This document shows positions 1 through 7,891 of a stretch of 64,000 nucleotides of DNA, piece after piece. The notes beneath the pieces are model-generated. The model did not search any database and was not told the DNA's origin. It saw only the letters and a program-made list of their open reading frames with translations. The DNA lies in contig NZ_QJKD01000003.1 of NCBI RefSeq assembly GCF_003201875.1, positions 186,001 to 250,000 of the forward strand, given 5' to 3'. How positions within the stretch are numbered: position 1 is the stretch's first letter; every line of letters begins with the position of its first letter. This DNA is from Hungatella effluvii (lineage in GTDB: Bacteria > Bacillota > Clostridia > Lachnospirales > Lachnospiraceae). The position numbers and the translations under genes were made by a program.

Positions 1-126
1 CATACTGCTCATCTCGCTTCGCAGATTGTTCAGTTCCTGCTTCATACGGTAATTGTTGTACAGGGCGACAGCCAGCAGAATGATTACAAGGGTCAGTGCT
101 TTGGATCTGATTTTATCTTCGCTCAT
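1..126 (-). CDS. Small membrane-anchored protein, N-terminal part only
   Basis: The gene runs off the left edge; only its first 42 codons are seen. The start is the ATG whose complement lies at 124-126, preceded by a good AAGGAG ribosome binding site. The protein begins with a short charged stretch (MSEDKIRSK), then one hydrophobic segment (ALTLVIILLAVALYN, about residues 9-23), then a polar part rich in Glu, Leu, Asn and Lys that could begin a coiled coil. This looks like an inner-membrane anchor with a soluble domain to follow. The family cannot be named from this fragment. Confidence 0.6.
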   Translation of the reverse strand, partial: MSEDKIRSKALTLVIILLAVALYNNYRMKQELNNLRSEMSSM

Positions 127-288
127 GACATCTCCTTAATGGCTTTATCTTTATGGCCTTATCTCTATTCTATTATCCGGCGGAAGCAATGTCAAATCTT
201 TAATCAAAGCTTCTGTACTGGCTATCTTAAAGCCCATCTTAAAGCCATTATCGTGGTTACGATCCGGTTCCCTGATATTAAGAAATAA

Positions 289-329
289 GCAGAGGCAAAA
301 GCAGATTTTTTATCTGCCTTTGCCTCTGC
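289..329 (-). terminator. Intrinsic terminator after the thioredoxin reductase gene
   Basis: An 18-bp stem with one mismatch (GCAGAGGCAAAAGCAGAT against its partner) closes a short T-rich loop. Read on the minus strand it is followed by TTATTTCTT. It lies just downstream of the stop at 358. Confidence 0.8.
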
Positions 330-357
330 CAGGCTATAACATTTTGATCAGTTACTC

Positions 358-1584
358 CTACCGAATCCCCGCCTCAAGCGCCTCTTCTGTAATCCCTTCT
401 GTCAACACTCCCGCAAGCTTTCCGTCTTTAATAAATGCCACCGCCGGTGCTCCGCTGATGCCCAGACGGCTGGCGATGCCTGTAGATTTATAGATATCCG
501 CCTTCGTCACCTTTACACTGCCCGCATGCTTTTCTTCAAAGGCTTCGATGACAGGAAGCAGCTCACGGCTGGCCGTGTCCACGGCATTCCAGATATAAAC
601 CACCCCCGGTACGGCAGGGTCCATAATCTGTTTTTCGAAGACTTCGCTCTCAGCCAGGTATTTCTCCGCCGCATAGCCAGCGATGGCGCCGTCTCCGACC
701 GCGGTAGCTACCTGCTTTAAGAATTTATCCCTTACGTCCCCTGCCGCAAAGACGCCCGGCATGTTTGTCTCCATCTTTTCATTGGTGATCACGTAGCCTG
801 CACGGCTTAAATCGATGATATCCTTGAATATCTCGGTATTTGGCAGGTAACCGATAAATAAGAAACACGTATCCACCGGCACGTCAATGATCTCGTTGTT
901 CTTTAAATTCCGCAATGCCACGCTGCGGAGATGTTCCTCATCTCCTCTGAATTCTGCCGGAAGCGTGTTCCAGATAAACTCCATCTTCGGATTGGCCAGT
1001 GCTTCTTCCCTGGCAATCTCATTACAGTCCATCTTCCCTTCCTCGTGCATAACGCTGACGATGACTCTGCTCGCAAACTTTGTGAGGAACATTCCCTCCT
1101 CGATGGCCGCGTCTCCGGAGCCGATAACCATGACGGTCTTTCCCGTGTTCGCCGCCGCATCACAGGTGGCGCAGAAAGAAATACCCTTGTCGTATAAGAA
1201 TTTGTCCTCCCCCGGCGCGCCGGTGAGTCTGGGCTTGCCGCCGCTGGCAATGATGACGGAACGGCACTCATAATTTGTCCGGAAGGTCTCCACTACTTTT
1301 TTGTCTCCCTTAAGCTGCACCGCGCGCACGTCGGTCAGTTTGAACTTTACGCCGAATTTCTTGGCCTGTTTGTGGAACAGCTCCATCAGGCCCAGACCTG
1401 TACTGCCTTCCGGAAATCCCGGGTAATTTTCAATTTCGTTTGTATAGGTAGCCAGTCCGCCTACCAGCGCCTTCTCGATCACCAGGGTTTTCAGCCTCGC
1501 GCGGCCGCAGTAGATGGCGGCCGTCAGACCTGCTGCGCCGCCGCCGATAATTACCACATCGTATTGCTCTATTTTCTTTTCCAA
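358..1584 (-). CDS. Thioredoxin reductase-like flavoprotein with a fused, degenerate thioredoxin domain
   Basis: FAD/NAD(P)-dependent disulfide reductase of the TrxB family. The FAD-binding GGGAAG motif is near residues 14-19, the redox pair CATC at 137-140, and the NAD(P)-binding GSGDAA at 154-159, followed by the family's terminal AAGD FAD motif. TrxB is usually about 310 residues; this protein is 408. The extra C-terminal part (from about residue 320) has a thioredoxin-like fold pattern including a cis-Pro-like SGAPAVAFI, but where a WCxxC site is expected it reads WNAVDTAS, with no cysteine. The start is TTG at 1584 with AGGA six bases upstream. It lies downstream of the YeeE/TusA genes on the same strand, which suggests a role in sulfur or thiol redox, but a terminator separates them. 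Confidence 0.85.
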   Translation of the reverse strand: MEKKIEQYDVVIIGGGAAGLTAAIYCGRARLKTLVIEKALVGGLATYTNEIENYPGFPEGSTGLGLMELFHKQAKKFGVKFKLTDVRAVQLKGDKKVVETFRTNYECRSVIIASGGKPRLTGAPGEDKFLYDKGISFCATCDAAANTGKTVMVIGSGDAAIEEGMFLTKFASRVIVSVMHEEGKMDCNEIAREEALANPKMEFIWNTLPAEFRGDEEHLRSVALRNLKNNEIIDVPVDTCFLFIGYLPNTEIFKDIIDLSRAGYVITNEKMETNMPGVFAAGDVRDKFLKQVATAVGDGAIAGYAAEKYLAESEVFEKQIMDPAVPGVVYIWNAVDTASRELLPVIEAFEEKHAGSVKVTKADIYKSTGIASRLGISGAPAVAFIKDGKLAGVLTEGITEEALEAGIR

Positions 1585-1659
1585 AATGATTCCTGCCTTT
1601 CTGTACTAATTGTCATCTGTTCTATAGGAAAAATGTTTTATGTTTCCCGTGACGCAAAA

Positions 1660-1692
1660 ACCGCCGCAATTCTGTCAAAGAGTTGCAGCGGT
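1660..1692 (-). terminator. Intrinsic terminator of the yeeE-tusA operon
   Basis: The inverted repeat ACCGCCGCAA / TTGCAGCGGT (one mismatch) is followed on the minus strand by TTTTTGCG. It lies just past the stop of the last operon gene at 1720. Confidence 0.8.
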
Positions 1693-1719
1693 CAAAGATT
1701 CATTTCCGATATTGCGACG

Positions 1720-2280
1720 CTACATGAAGAACCTGGCCAACAGCTTGCTCCCAATGAAAGCCCCGATAAACAAAAAGAATGCAAATACCCATCCGGATAA
1801 CGACATGGAGCCGATCGCTGAAAAAAGAGCTCCGATGTTGCAGCCGCCGGCAAGCCTTGCGCCGTATCCCATCAGCAGTCCGCCCAACGTGGCGGCCACT
1901 ACCTGCTTTAAGGATTTAATCTTTTTGAATTTAAACTGAGAGGCCAGCAGAGCAGCCAGCAGCGCTCCTGCGATGATACCGAAGTTCTGCCAGGATCCTG
2001 GATGATTCAGGATTCCGCTGTTTAAGGTGTTCTGTGCGCCTTCTGAAGAAAAGTAATACCACTTATCCACATTACCGCCCACGAGACGGTACAGCCATGC
2101 GCCCCAGTTGGCAAAGATGCCGGACACTCCCCAGGGGGAACCGGTAGACGCAAACATGGCGATCTGGAAGACGGCCAGCAGCACCGCTCCTGTGACATAT
2201 GTAAATGGATTTTTGAAAATCTTTTTATAATATGGATTTTTACTCACTTTATCCCAAAAAGCCTTCAAAGTGTCACCCAC
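1720..2280 (-). CDS. YeeE/YedE-type sulfur transporter, C-terminal half as a separate gene
   Basis: This 186-residue membrane protein matches the second half of the YeeE/YedE (TsuA) family, which imports thiosulfate or related sulfur species. The family signature RLAGGCNIGALF is near residues 142-153, and several hydrophobic segments follow an N-terminal basic stretch. Family members are normally single proteins of about 330-400 residues with two homologous halves; here the halves are separate genes with tusA between them. It is the last gene of the operon, 6 bp after tusA. The signature Cys corresponds to the last of the three conserved transport cysteines described in YeeE; the other two lie in the first half-gene. 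Thiosulfate as substrate is inferred. Confidence 0.8.
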   Translation of the reverse strand: MGDTLKAFWDKVSKNPYYKKIFKNPFTYVTGAVLLAVFQIAMFASTGSPWGVSGIFANWGAWLYRLVGGNVDKWYYFSSEGAQNTLNSGILNHPGSWQNFGIIAGALLAALLASQFKFKKIKSLKQVVAATLGGLLMGYGARLAGGCNIGALFSAIGSMSLSGWVFAFFLFIGAFIGSKLLARFFM

Positions 2281-2286
2281 GCCTTT

Positions 2287-2514
2287 CTATTTTGTTTTTT
2301 CAATGACGATTTCCCATTCTCCGTCGTCCACTTCCTCGATCTCTACGTTATATCCCTGATTTCTGGCCCATTCCGGAACATTTTTCATCGCGCAGCTGTG
2401 GTCAATCGACGCAATCAGTACGTCACCTACCGCCATCTTCTCACACTGCTTCTGAACCTTCATTAACGGTACCGGGCAAGCCTCGCCTAAACAATCAATT
2501 GTAAATTCTGCCAT
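2287..2514 (-). CDS. tusA: TusA/YeeD-like sulfurtransferase carrier protein
   Basis: A 75-residue protein of the TusA/SirA/YeeD family, small carriers that hold sulfur as a persulfide on a conserved cysteine. The diagnostic CPxP motif is seen as CLGEACPVPLMK, with the active Cys at residue 13. Length is typical. It lies between the two halves of a split YeeE/YedE transporter, all on one strand with gaps of 6 and 15 bp, matching the known YeeE-YeeD pairing in which the TusA-type protein takes sulfur from the transporter on the cytoplasmic side. A ribosome binding site (AAGGAG) precedes the ATG at 2514. Confidence 0.9.
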   Translation of the reverse strand: MAEFTIDCLGEACPVPLMKVQKQCEKMAVGDVLIASIDHSCAMKNVPEWARNQGYNVEIEEVDDGEWEIVIEKTK

Positions 2515-2529
2515 GATAATATCTCCTTT

Positions 2530-3240
2530 CTACTCTTCAATTCCCATTTTTTTCTTTTCATATAAATCAGCCGCTATATAGAGCAGGCCGATGGTTGCTA
2601 ACTGTAAAATCACTGCTCCCGCCCATCCAAACACATCCGGAAGGAAAATTCTTGGAGCGGTTGCGATAAAGTTCTCTGTCCACCATCCCATATGGCTGGC
2701 GCCGATCAGGGATCCGATTACAAAGAACAGCAGACTCAGCATCTGCATTGCAAAGCCTTCACCAACCCGCATCAGCGTGCCGGAAGCACAGCCGCCTGCG
2801 ATTACCATACCGATACCAAACATGATTCCGCCTACTGCCGTGGCAAGGCTGATGGGCATGATATAACTCTGGCCCGGAATCTCCTGTCCGTTTACAAATG
2901 CACCGTATTTAATTGCGGCGAAGCCGATGGTGGTTATGGCGAATGCAATCAGAACCGCACGGGTAATCGACGTTGATCCGGTAATACACGGGTCTCTTAA
3001 GGATGCGGTAAAGCAAAAGCGGGACTTCTGCAAAATAAAACCGAAGCAGCACCCAAACGCCCAGAAAAGAGCCAGCGTGCCGTTTTTAAATCCCAAGAGT
3101 ATTCCGATCACTATGATAGCCAAAAAGACTCCAAATCCAATGGGAAGCTGATTCTTTTTCTTCTTCCGTGGTCTTGACGAGCCTCCTGAGGTCTGGCTTC
3201 TGCGGATACTTCCTGTCGTTTCTGTTCCGTTTTCCTGCAT
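2530..3240 (-). CDS. YeeE/YedE-type sulfur transporter, N-terminal half as a separate gene
   Basis: This 236-residue membrane protein matches the first half of YeeE/YedE. A cytoplasmic head rich in Ser, Arg and Lys (residues 1-32) is followed by about six hydrophobic segments. Two family cysteine signatures are present: KSRFCFTASLRDP and IAGGCASGTLMRVGEG. Together with AGGCNIG in the gene at 1720 they supply the three conserved cysteines of a full transporter, which supports a functional split rather than decay. It is the first gene of the operon, with AAGGAGG upstream of the ATG at 3240, and is divergent from a LysR regulator. The exported head is longer than usual. Substrate (thiosulfate or another sulfane compound) is inferred. 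Confidence 0.82.
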   Translation of the reverse strand: MQENGTETTGSIRRSQTSGGSSRPRKKKKNQLPIGFGVFLAIIVIGILLGFKNGTLALFWAFGCCFGFILQKSRFCFTASLRDPCITGSTSITRAVLIAFAITTIGFAAIKYGAFVNGQEIPGQSYIMPISLATAVGGIMFGIGMVIAGGCASGTLMRVGEGFAMQMLSLLFFVIGSLIGASHMGWWTENFIATAPRIFLPDVFGWAGAVILQLATIGLLYIAADLYEKKKMGIEE

Positions 3241-3338
3241 TCATTGCACCTCCTTTTTTCTTGTTTTTTGAGGATTTGAACGCGTTACTACACCTCTACA
3301 GTATAGCACATTGTCATTTTTTTCACTATCCAAGTTGC

Positions 3339-3351
3339 TTATACTGTATAA
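3339..3351. promoter_or_regulatory. Perfect palindrome in the yeeE/lysR divergent promoter region
   Basis: TTATACTGTATAA is a perfect 13-bp palindrome between the divergent operon and the LysR gene. LysR proteins bind short interrupted palindromes with the pattern T-N11-A in just such places, so this is a candidate operator. No other support. Confidence 0.35.
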
Positions 3352-3382
3352 TTTTTTGCTATAAACAATCCTTATGGCGATA

Positions 3383-3411
3383 TTGTGTTTTTTTTAACGT
3401 TCTTGTATAAT
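3383..3411 (+). promoter_or_regulatory. Sigma-A type promoter for the LysR regulator
   Basis: TTGTGT (3383-3388) and TATAAT (3406-3411) are separated by 17 bp, about 58 bp before the proposed start. Confidence 0.55.
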
Positions 3412-3468
3412 GAATGATAGAAATGATACCGGAATAACAGAGATGAAACAATGAGGGGGGGGGATCAA

Positions 3469-4368
3469 ATGCTTTTAGAACAGATTTCCATGTTTTCCAG
3501 AATTGCAAAAGAACAGAGTATATCCAAGGCAGCCCAGGCGATCCACATCTCTCAGCCGGCCTTAAGCCAGCAGATGCAGCGGCTGGAGGAGGAACTGGGC
3601 GTAAAACTTTTCGAACGTTCCAACCGCGGGATCATACTTACCAGAGCAGGAGAGGTCATGCAGAAATACTCGGAACAATTTTTAGAGACCTACTCCAATT
3701 TAAAGGAGGAACTCGCCAGCCTTGAATCCTACAACGGGACATTTCGTATCGCGGCCACTCCCGTGGCCTGCAACTACGCGCTTCCCTGCTCCCTGTTCAA
3801 GGTGAACCACAAATATCCCAGCTACTCCTTCAGTTTAAATTCCGTTCCCTCCACCGAGGTCATTCACCGCGTGGGGCACGGGCAGGCAGACATGGGATTT
3901 ATCGTGGGCGCCACAGATAATCCTGAATTCGTCTGCAACCTGGCCTTCAGCGATAAAATCTGTCTGGTGGCGAGCGAAGACTACCGATGCCCGGACAGCA
4001 TTACACTGTCTGAGCTTAAAAAATTCACCCTGGTCATGCTGAACGAGCAGTTCAGCTCCTACCGTCTGCTTCATCAGTACCTAAAGCAGGCAGGGCATCC
4101 CCTGGACACCCTGCGGGTGATGTACCATCTCGACTCCACAGAATCTGTAAAGAGCACAGTTCTTGCCGGACATGGAGCCGCGTTTCTTCCCTACATAACA
4201 GTAAAGAAGGAAGTATACCAGAAGCAGATAAAGATCATCTCCGTTATGGATTTCGATTTGAATTACGATGTGTACTCCATATACAATCCACATCTGGTCA
4301 AAAACAATCCTGCTCTGGAAAAAATAATCCTGTATTTTATCTCCATTGTTACGAAAAGCATCTGCTAG
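3469..4368 (+). CDS. LysR-family transcriptional regulator
   Basis: A 299-residue LysR-type regulator. The N-terminal winged helix-turn-helix is clear (AKEQSISKAAQAIHISQPAL, then QMQRLEEELGVKLFER), followed by a linker helix and a substrate-binding domain to the end. The ATG at 3469 is preferred over one 18 bp upstream because the G-rich run just before it can act as ribosome binding site and the protein then starts MLLEQISMF as usual for the family. It is divergent from the yeeE-tusA operon, so it probably controls that operon and itself in response to a sulfur metabolite. Its stop overlaps the stop of the convergent TusA-like gene by 4 bp (CTAG). Confidence 0.9.
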   Translation: MLLEQISMFSRIAKEQSISKAAQAIHISQPALSQQMQRLEEELGVKLFERSNRGIILTRAGEVMQKYSEQFLETYSNLKEELASLESYNGTFRIAATPVACNYALPCSLFKVNHKYPSYSFSLNSVPSTEVIHRVGHGQADMGFIVGATDNPEFVCNLAFSDKICLVASEDYRCPDSITLSELKKFTLVMLNEQFSSYRLLHQYLKQAGHPLDTLRVMYHLDSTESVKSTVLAGHGAAFLPYITVKKEVYQKQIKIISVMDFDLNYDVYSIYNPHLVKNNPALEKIILYFISIVTKSIC

Positions 4369-4580
4369 ACTGTAATATACAGCTCCCAGATTCCGTTCAT
4401 CGGCTCTACTGTCTCCATTTTCAAGTGCATTTTCCGGCAGTAGCTGCCTATGGATTCCACCACACAGCTGTGGTCTGTGACCAGCTTGATCTGGCCGCCG
4501 TGTTCCTTAATCTCCCTGCATTGTTTCAGTTTCATGATGGGAATCGGACACATATCTCCCAGACAATCGATTTCATGCAT
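4365..4580 (-). CDS. Second TusA-like sulfur carrier
   Basis: A 71-residue TusA-family protein with the CPxP motif CLGDMCPIPIMKLKQC; the active Cys is residue 11. It shares the general fold pattern of the TusA in the yeeE operon (DHSC in the middle) but differs clearly in sequence, so it is a paralogue with perhaps another partner. The ATG at 4580 has GGAGG nine bases upstream; a GTG three bases earlier is possible. It is convergent with the LysR gene and divergent from the aminotransferase gene at 4657, so it is transcribed alone. Confidence 0.85.
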   Translation of the reverse strand: MHEIDCLGDMCPIPIMKLKQCREIKEHGGQIKLVTDHSCVVESIGSYCRKMHLKMETVEPMNGIWELYITV

Positions 4581-4656
4581 CACGCAGCGCCTCCATTTCT
4601 TTGATGGCTATAGTGTATCATAATTCAGGCGGCCGCGGTAGAGGAAAGGGATTATT

Positions 4657-5781
4657 ATGGATATTTCATTTTACAGCCGCTTTCATGCGCCTCTTGAATC
4701 CGCCTATTTAGAAGAAGTCCTGGCCTCCGGCCTGGAGACGGATGGCTTATTCATGAAACGGCTGCTTGACTGCGCGGACAGCCTCTATCCAGGCTGCCGT
4801 TTTCTCTTTACCCCGAGCTGCACGCTGGCCCTGGAGACCGCTCTGGCCTGCTTACGCCTGCTTCCGGGTGATGAGGTCCTGCTTCCTTCCTTTAACTTCC
4901 CGTCTGCCGCCAATGCCGTGCTGCGCCACGGCGGCAGGCCCGTTCTGTGCGATATCACGCCCGACACCCAGAACATCTCGGTCCGGGACGCGTCCAATCG
5001 CTTAACCAGCCGCACCAGGGCCGTGATCGCCATGCATTACGCAGGTGTCTCCGCTCCTCTCGGCGGCTTAAAAAGGCTGGCCGAAGAGGCGGGTATCGCC
5101 CTGATCGAGGACGCCGCCCAATGTGTGGACGCTTATTATGAGGATCAGCCCCTTGGGACCGTCGGCGATATGGGCTGCGTCAGCTTTCATCACACCAAAA
5201 ATGCCGTCTGCGGGGAAGGCGGCCTGATGATCACCAAAAACCATGGCCATTGGCAGTACGCGCGCCAGTACCGCCTTCACGGAACGAACCGGGCGGGATA
5301 TTTGGACGGGGAAGCCGCCCGCTATACCTGGAATCTTCCCGGCTCCTGCGCCGCCTTAAGCGAACCGCAGGCCGCCCTTTTATTGGCGCAGCTTCAGTGT
5401 CTTTCCCAGATTACCCGCAGCCGCCTCCACGTGACGGAGCAGTATTGGAAGCAGCTGGCTCCCTTGGAGGAGCGGGGAATCGCCATGCGCATGCGGATTC
5501 CCGCCTACGCCCGGCCCAACGGCCATATTTTCTATCTCCGTTTCCAGGACCCCGCCCTGCTGAATTCTCTCATCCCTGCCCTGGCGGCCCATGGAATCGA
5601 CTGCAAAACGCACTACGTCCCTCTCCACGCCTCCCCTATGGGGGAAAAACTGGGATATCACAAAGAAGATTTACCCGAATCGCTGGCCTGTTATCAGACG
5701 CTTCTCCGCCTTCCGGTCCACACGGCCCTGACGGATGAAGATATCGCAAGGACAACGGAAACGATCCTGCGGTTCGTGTAA
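4657..5781 (+). CDS. DegT/DnrJ/EryC1-family PLP aminotransferase, WecE-like
   Basis: A 374-residue PLP-dependent aminotransferase of the sugar-amine class. Family motifs are PSFNFPSAANAV near residue 77, EDAAQ at 151-155, and the cofactor lysine K181 in SFHHTKNAVCGEGG. This last pattern resembles WecE/RffA, which makes 4-amino-4,6-dideoxy-galactose nucleotides. Length is normal. It is the first gene of a five-gene operon, 18 bp before a polyprenyl-type glycosyltransferase/ATP-grasp fusion, so the product could be an amino sugar that is loaded onto a lipid carrier or amidated. The substrate is not shown by sequence. GC-rich codon use like its neighbours. Confidence 0.85.
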   Translation: MDISFYSRFHAPLESAYLEEVLASGLETDGLFMKRLLDCADSLYPGCRFLFTPSCTLALETALACLRLLPGDEVLLPSFNFPSAANAVLRHGGRPVLCDITPDTQNISVRDASNRLTSRTRAVIAMHYAGVSAPLGGLKRLAEEAGIALIEDAAQCVDAYYEDQPLGTVGDMGCVSFHHTKNAVCGEGGLMITKNHGHWQYARQYRLHGTNRAGYLDGEAARYTWNLPGSCAALSEPQAALLLAQLQCLSQITRSRLHVTEQYWKQLAPLEERGIAMRMRIPAYARPNGHIFYLRFQDPALLNSLIPALAAHGIDCKTHYVPLHASPMGEKLGYHKEDLPESLACYQTLLRLPVHTALTDEDIARTTETILRFV

Positions 5782-5799
5782 CGGATAAGGAGCTTTACC

Positions 5800-7842
5800 A
5801 TGATTTACGATCTCGGCATCATCATCCCCGTATACCGGCCCCGGGAATCCATCGGGATTTTAACGGACCGTATACGGGAATTATTTTCTGAAAAACTCAC
5901 TCTGCGCATCTGTATCGTAGATGACAGCGGCAGGCCGGAAACGGCGGATTTCCTGGCCGGGATATGCCGTTCTCCGGAGACCGCGATTCTGGTTCTGGAC
6001 CGCAATTACGGACAGCAGGCCGCCACACTCTGCGGCCTGGAGCACTTAGATCCGTGCCGGTATTACGCCACCATTGACGACGACTTAGAACAGCCTCCGG
6101 AAATGCTGGCGGCCCTTTACGACACCATCCGGCAGGGATATGACATCGTATACGGAGTCCCCGCCGTCTCCCGCCGTTCTCTTTACCGAAGGGCAGGAAG
6201 CCACATGCGCGACGGGCTGTTCTCCCTGTTTCTGGGCGTGCCGGAAGGAGTTCGCGTCAGCAGCTTTCGCATCATGACTGCCGGCTTAGTGAAGGAAGCC
6301 TGCCGCCTGAAACCCAACGGATTCTTTTATCTGTCCGCCTCTGTTTTTAAAGGGAGCGCCAGACCGGTCCGGGCCGTATCCATCCCCTACAGGAGTGAAT
6401 CTAACGGCAGAAAGGATTGGAATCGTGCTCTTTCTCAAAAGAAATCATCAGAGAAAATCATCAGCGGCTACAGCGCTCTCTCACTGCTGCGGCTGTATAC
6501 AAAGCTGTTTCTAAATTATACGTACTTCCCCACAGCAAAACGGAATTGCAACTGCGGCGCAAAGCCGCTCTACCGCATATCCCGGCGAATCCGCGCCCCA
6601 CGGCTCATGATCCTCGGCGGCTCCAACTGCCAGGTTCATGCGTTCCAGCGGGCAAAGACGCTGGGGATCGACACGATTCTGGCCGATTACACTAAATCGC
6701 CCAGCGGAGCACGGTATGCGGGACTCCATGAACCGGTGAGCACCTTCGATATAGAAGGCTGCATCCGGGCGGCCAGAGAGCACCACGCAGACGCGGTAAT
6801 GACCATGGGAACGGACCAGCCGGTGTACACGGCCGCCTGTGTCAGCAGCGCTCTAAACCTGCCTTCGCTTCTGTCGATCAGGGAAGCGCTGTCCGTAACC
6901 AACAAAAAGCACATGAAAACAATCCTGAAAGAGGCCGGTATTCCTGCCGCCCGTTTTCGTTTTATCCATCAGGGCATGGAAGCAGGCTCTCTGGACGGAC
7001 TGCAGTCTCCCTATGTCATAAAGCCTCTGGATTCCCAGGGTCAGCGCGGAATCTACCGCCTCAATACGCCGGAGGAGGTCTTCTCCCATCTGGAGGACAC
7101 ACTCTCCTATTCCCGGGAGCAGGAGGCGCTGGTGGAAGAATTCTGCGAGAGCACGGAGATTACGGTCAGCGGCTGGCTCAATGAGGGCAGACTCCACATC
7201 CTGACCGTCACGGACCGCCTTCTCTATCCGGATCCGATCCATATCGGAGTCTGCGTCGGGCATCGTTTTCCCACGGTTCACATGGACCGGTACGCGGAAA
7301 TTGAGTCAATCAGCCGCAGAACCGCAGCCGCATTCGGCATCGCGGGTGGCCCCTTCTATCTTCAGCTGCTGGTCGGAAAAGACGGAATTCAGGTCAACGA
7401 ACTGGCCAGCCGGATCGGAGGCGCTTTCGAGGATGTCTTTATCCCGTTCTTAACGGGCTTTGACATATTGGGCGCCGTGATACGAAGCGCTCTCGGAACG
7501 CCGGCCGAGCCCCCCTCTATGGACTGCTTAGAAGCGGCCGCAGAGGGACGATGTGTCGCGGTCCAGCTCTTATTCTGCCGGCCAGGCGACATTTTAAGCG
7601 TCACGCCTTTAGAAGAACTTCTGGCTCTGCCCTACGTGCTGGATGCAGGCTACAACTATCTTCCCGGCCAGACCATCCCCGCCATGGAAAATGCCACCGC
7701 CCGCTTCGGCCACGCCGTCCTCTGGGGAGATAAGGCAAGTATTTACGCCAATATCCATGATTTTTATCATCGTTTGTCCGTCCGTTCCACACAGGGGGAA
7801 GAGATGATCACGAATTTTTATGGACTGCATAAAGGAGACTGA
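5800..7842 (+). CDS. Fusion of a GT2 (ArnC/GtrB-like) glycosyltransferase with an ATP-grasp ligase
   Basis: A 680-residue two-domain protein. Residues 1 to about 245 form a GT2 glycosyltransferase: DLGIIIPVYRP at the start, TIDDDLEQPPE with the DxD motif near 97, and a tail like ArnC/GtrB, which transfer sugars to polyprenyl phosphate. The two C-terminal membrane helices usual in that family are absent. From about residue 269 (LMILGGSNCQVHAFQRAK) an ATP-grasp enzyme begins, with a pre-ATP-grasp Rossmann part, an ATP-binding region (PYVIKPLDSQGQRG) and the metal/ATP site VNELASRIGGA. ATP-grasp enzymes join a carboxylate to an amine or similar group. With the upstream aminotransferase this suggests making and modifying an amino sugar. 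The fusion is unusual; the product is unknown. AAGGAG precedes the ATG. Confidence 0.8.
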   Translation: MIYDLGIIIPVYRPRESIGILTDRIRELFSEKLTLRICIVDDSGRPETADFLAGICRSPETAILVLDRNYGQQAATLCGLEHLDPCRYYATIDDDLEQPPEMLAALYDTIRQGYDIVYGVPAVSRRSLYRRAGSHMRDGLFSLFLGVPEGVRVSSFRIMTAGLVKEACRLKPNGFFYLSASVFKGSARPVRAVSIPYRSESNGRKDWNRALSQKKSSEKIISGYSALSLLRLYTKLFLNYTYFPTAKRNCNCGAKPLYRISRRIRAPRLMILGGSNCQVHAFQRAKTLGIDTILADYTKSPSGARYAGLHEPVSTFDIEGCIRAAREHHADAVMTMGTDQPVYTAACVSSALNLPSLLSIREALSVTNKKHMKTILKEAGIPAARFRFIHQGMEAGSLDGLQSPYVIKPLDSQGQRGIYRLNTPEEVFSHLEDTLSYSREQEALVEEFCESTEITVSGWLNEGRLHILTVTDRLLYPDPIHIGVCVGHRFPTVHMDRYAEIESISRRTAAAFGIAGGPFYLQLLVGKDGIQVNELASRIGGAFEDVFIPFLTGFDILGAVIRSALGTPAEPPSMDCLEAAAEGRCVAVQLLFCRPGDILSVTPLEELLALPYVLDAGYNYLPGQTIPAMENATARFGHAVLWGDKASIYANIHDFYHRLSVRSTQGEEMITNFYGLHKGD

Positions 7843-7843
7843 C

Positions 7844-7891
7844 ATGAACACAGACATGTATACAGACATGAACACAGACATGAACTCTAAC
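7844..7891 (+). repeat. Four tandem 12-bp units at the start of the binding-protein gene
   Basis: Units ATGAACACAGAC, ATGTATACAGAC, ATGAACACAGAC and ATGAACTCTAAC follow each other in frame, giving M-NTD-M-YTD-M-NTD-M. Each unit offers a possible ATG start. Confidence 0.8.
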
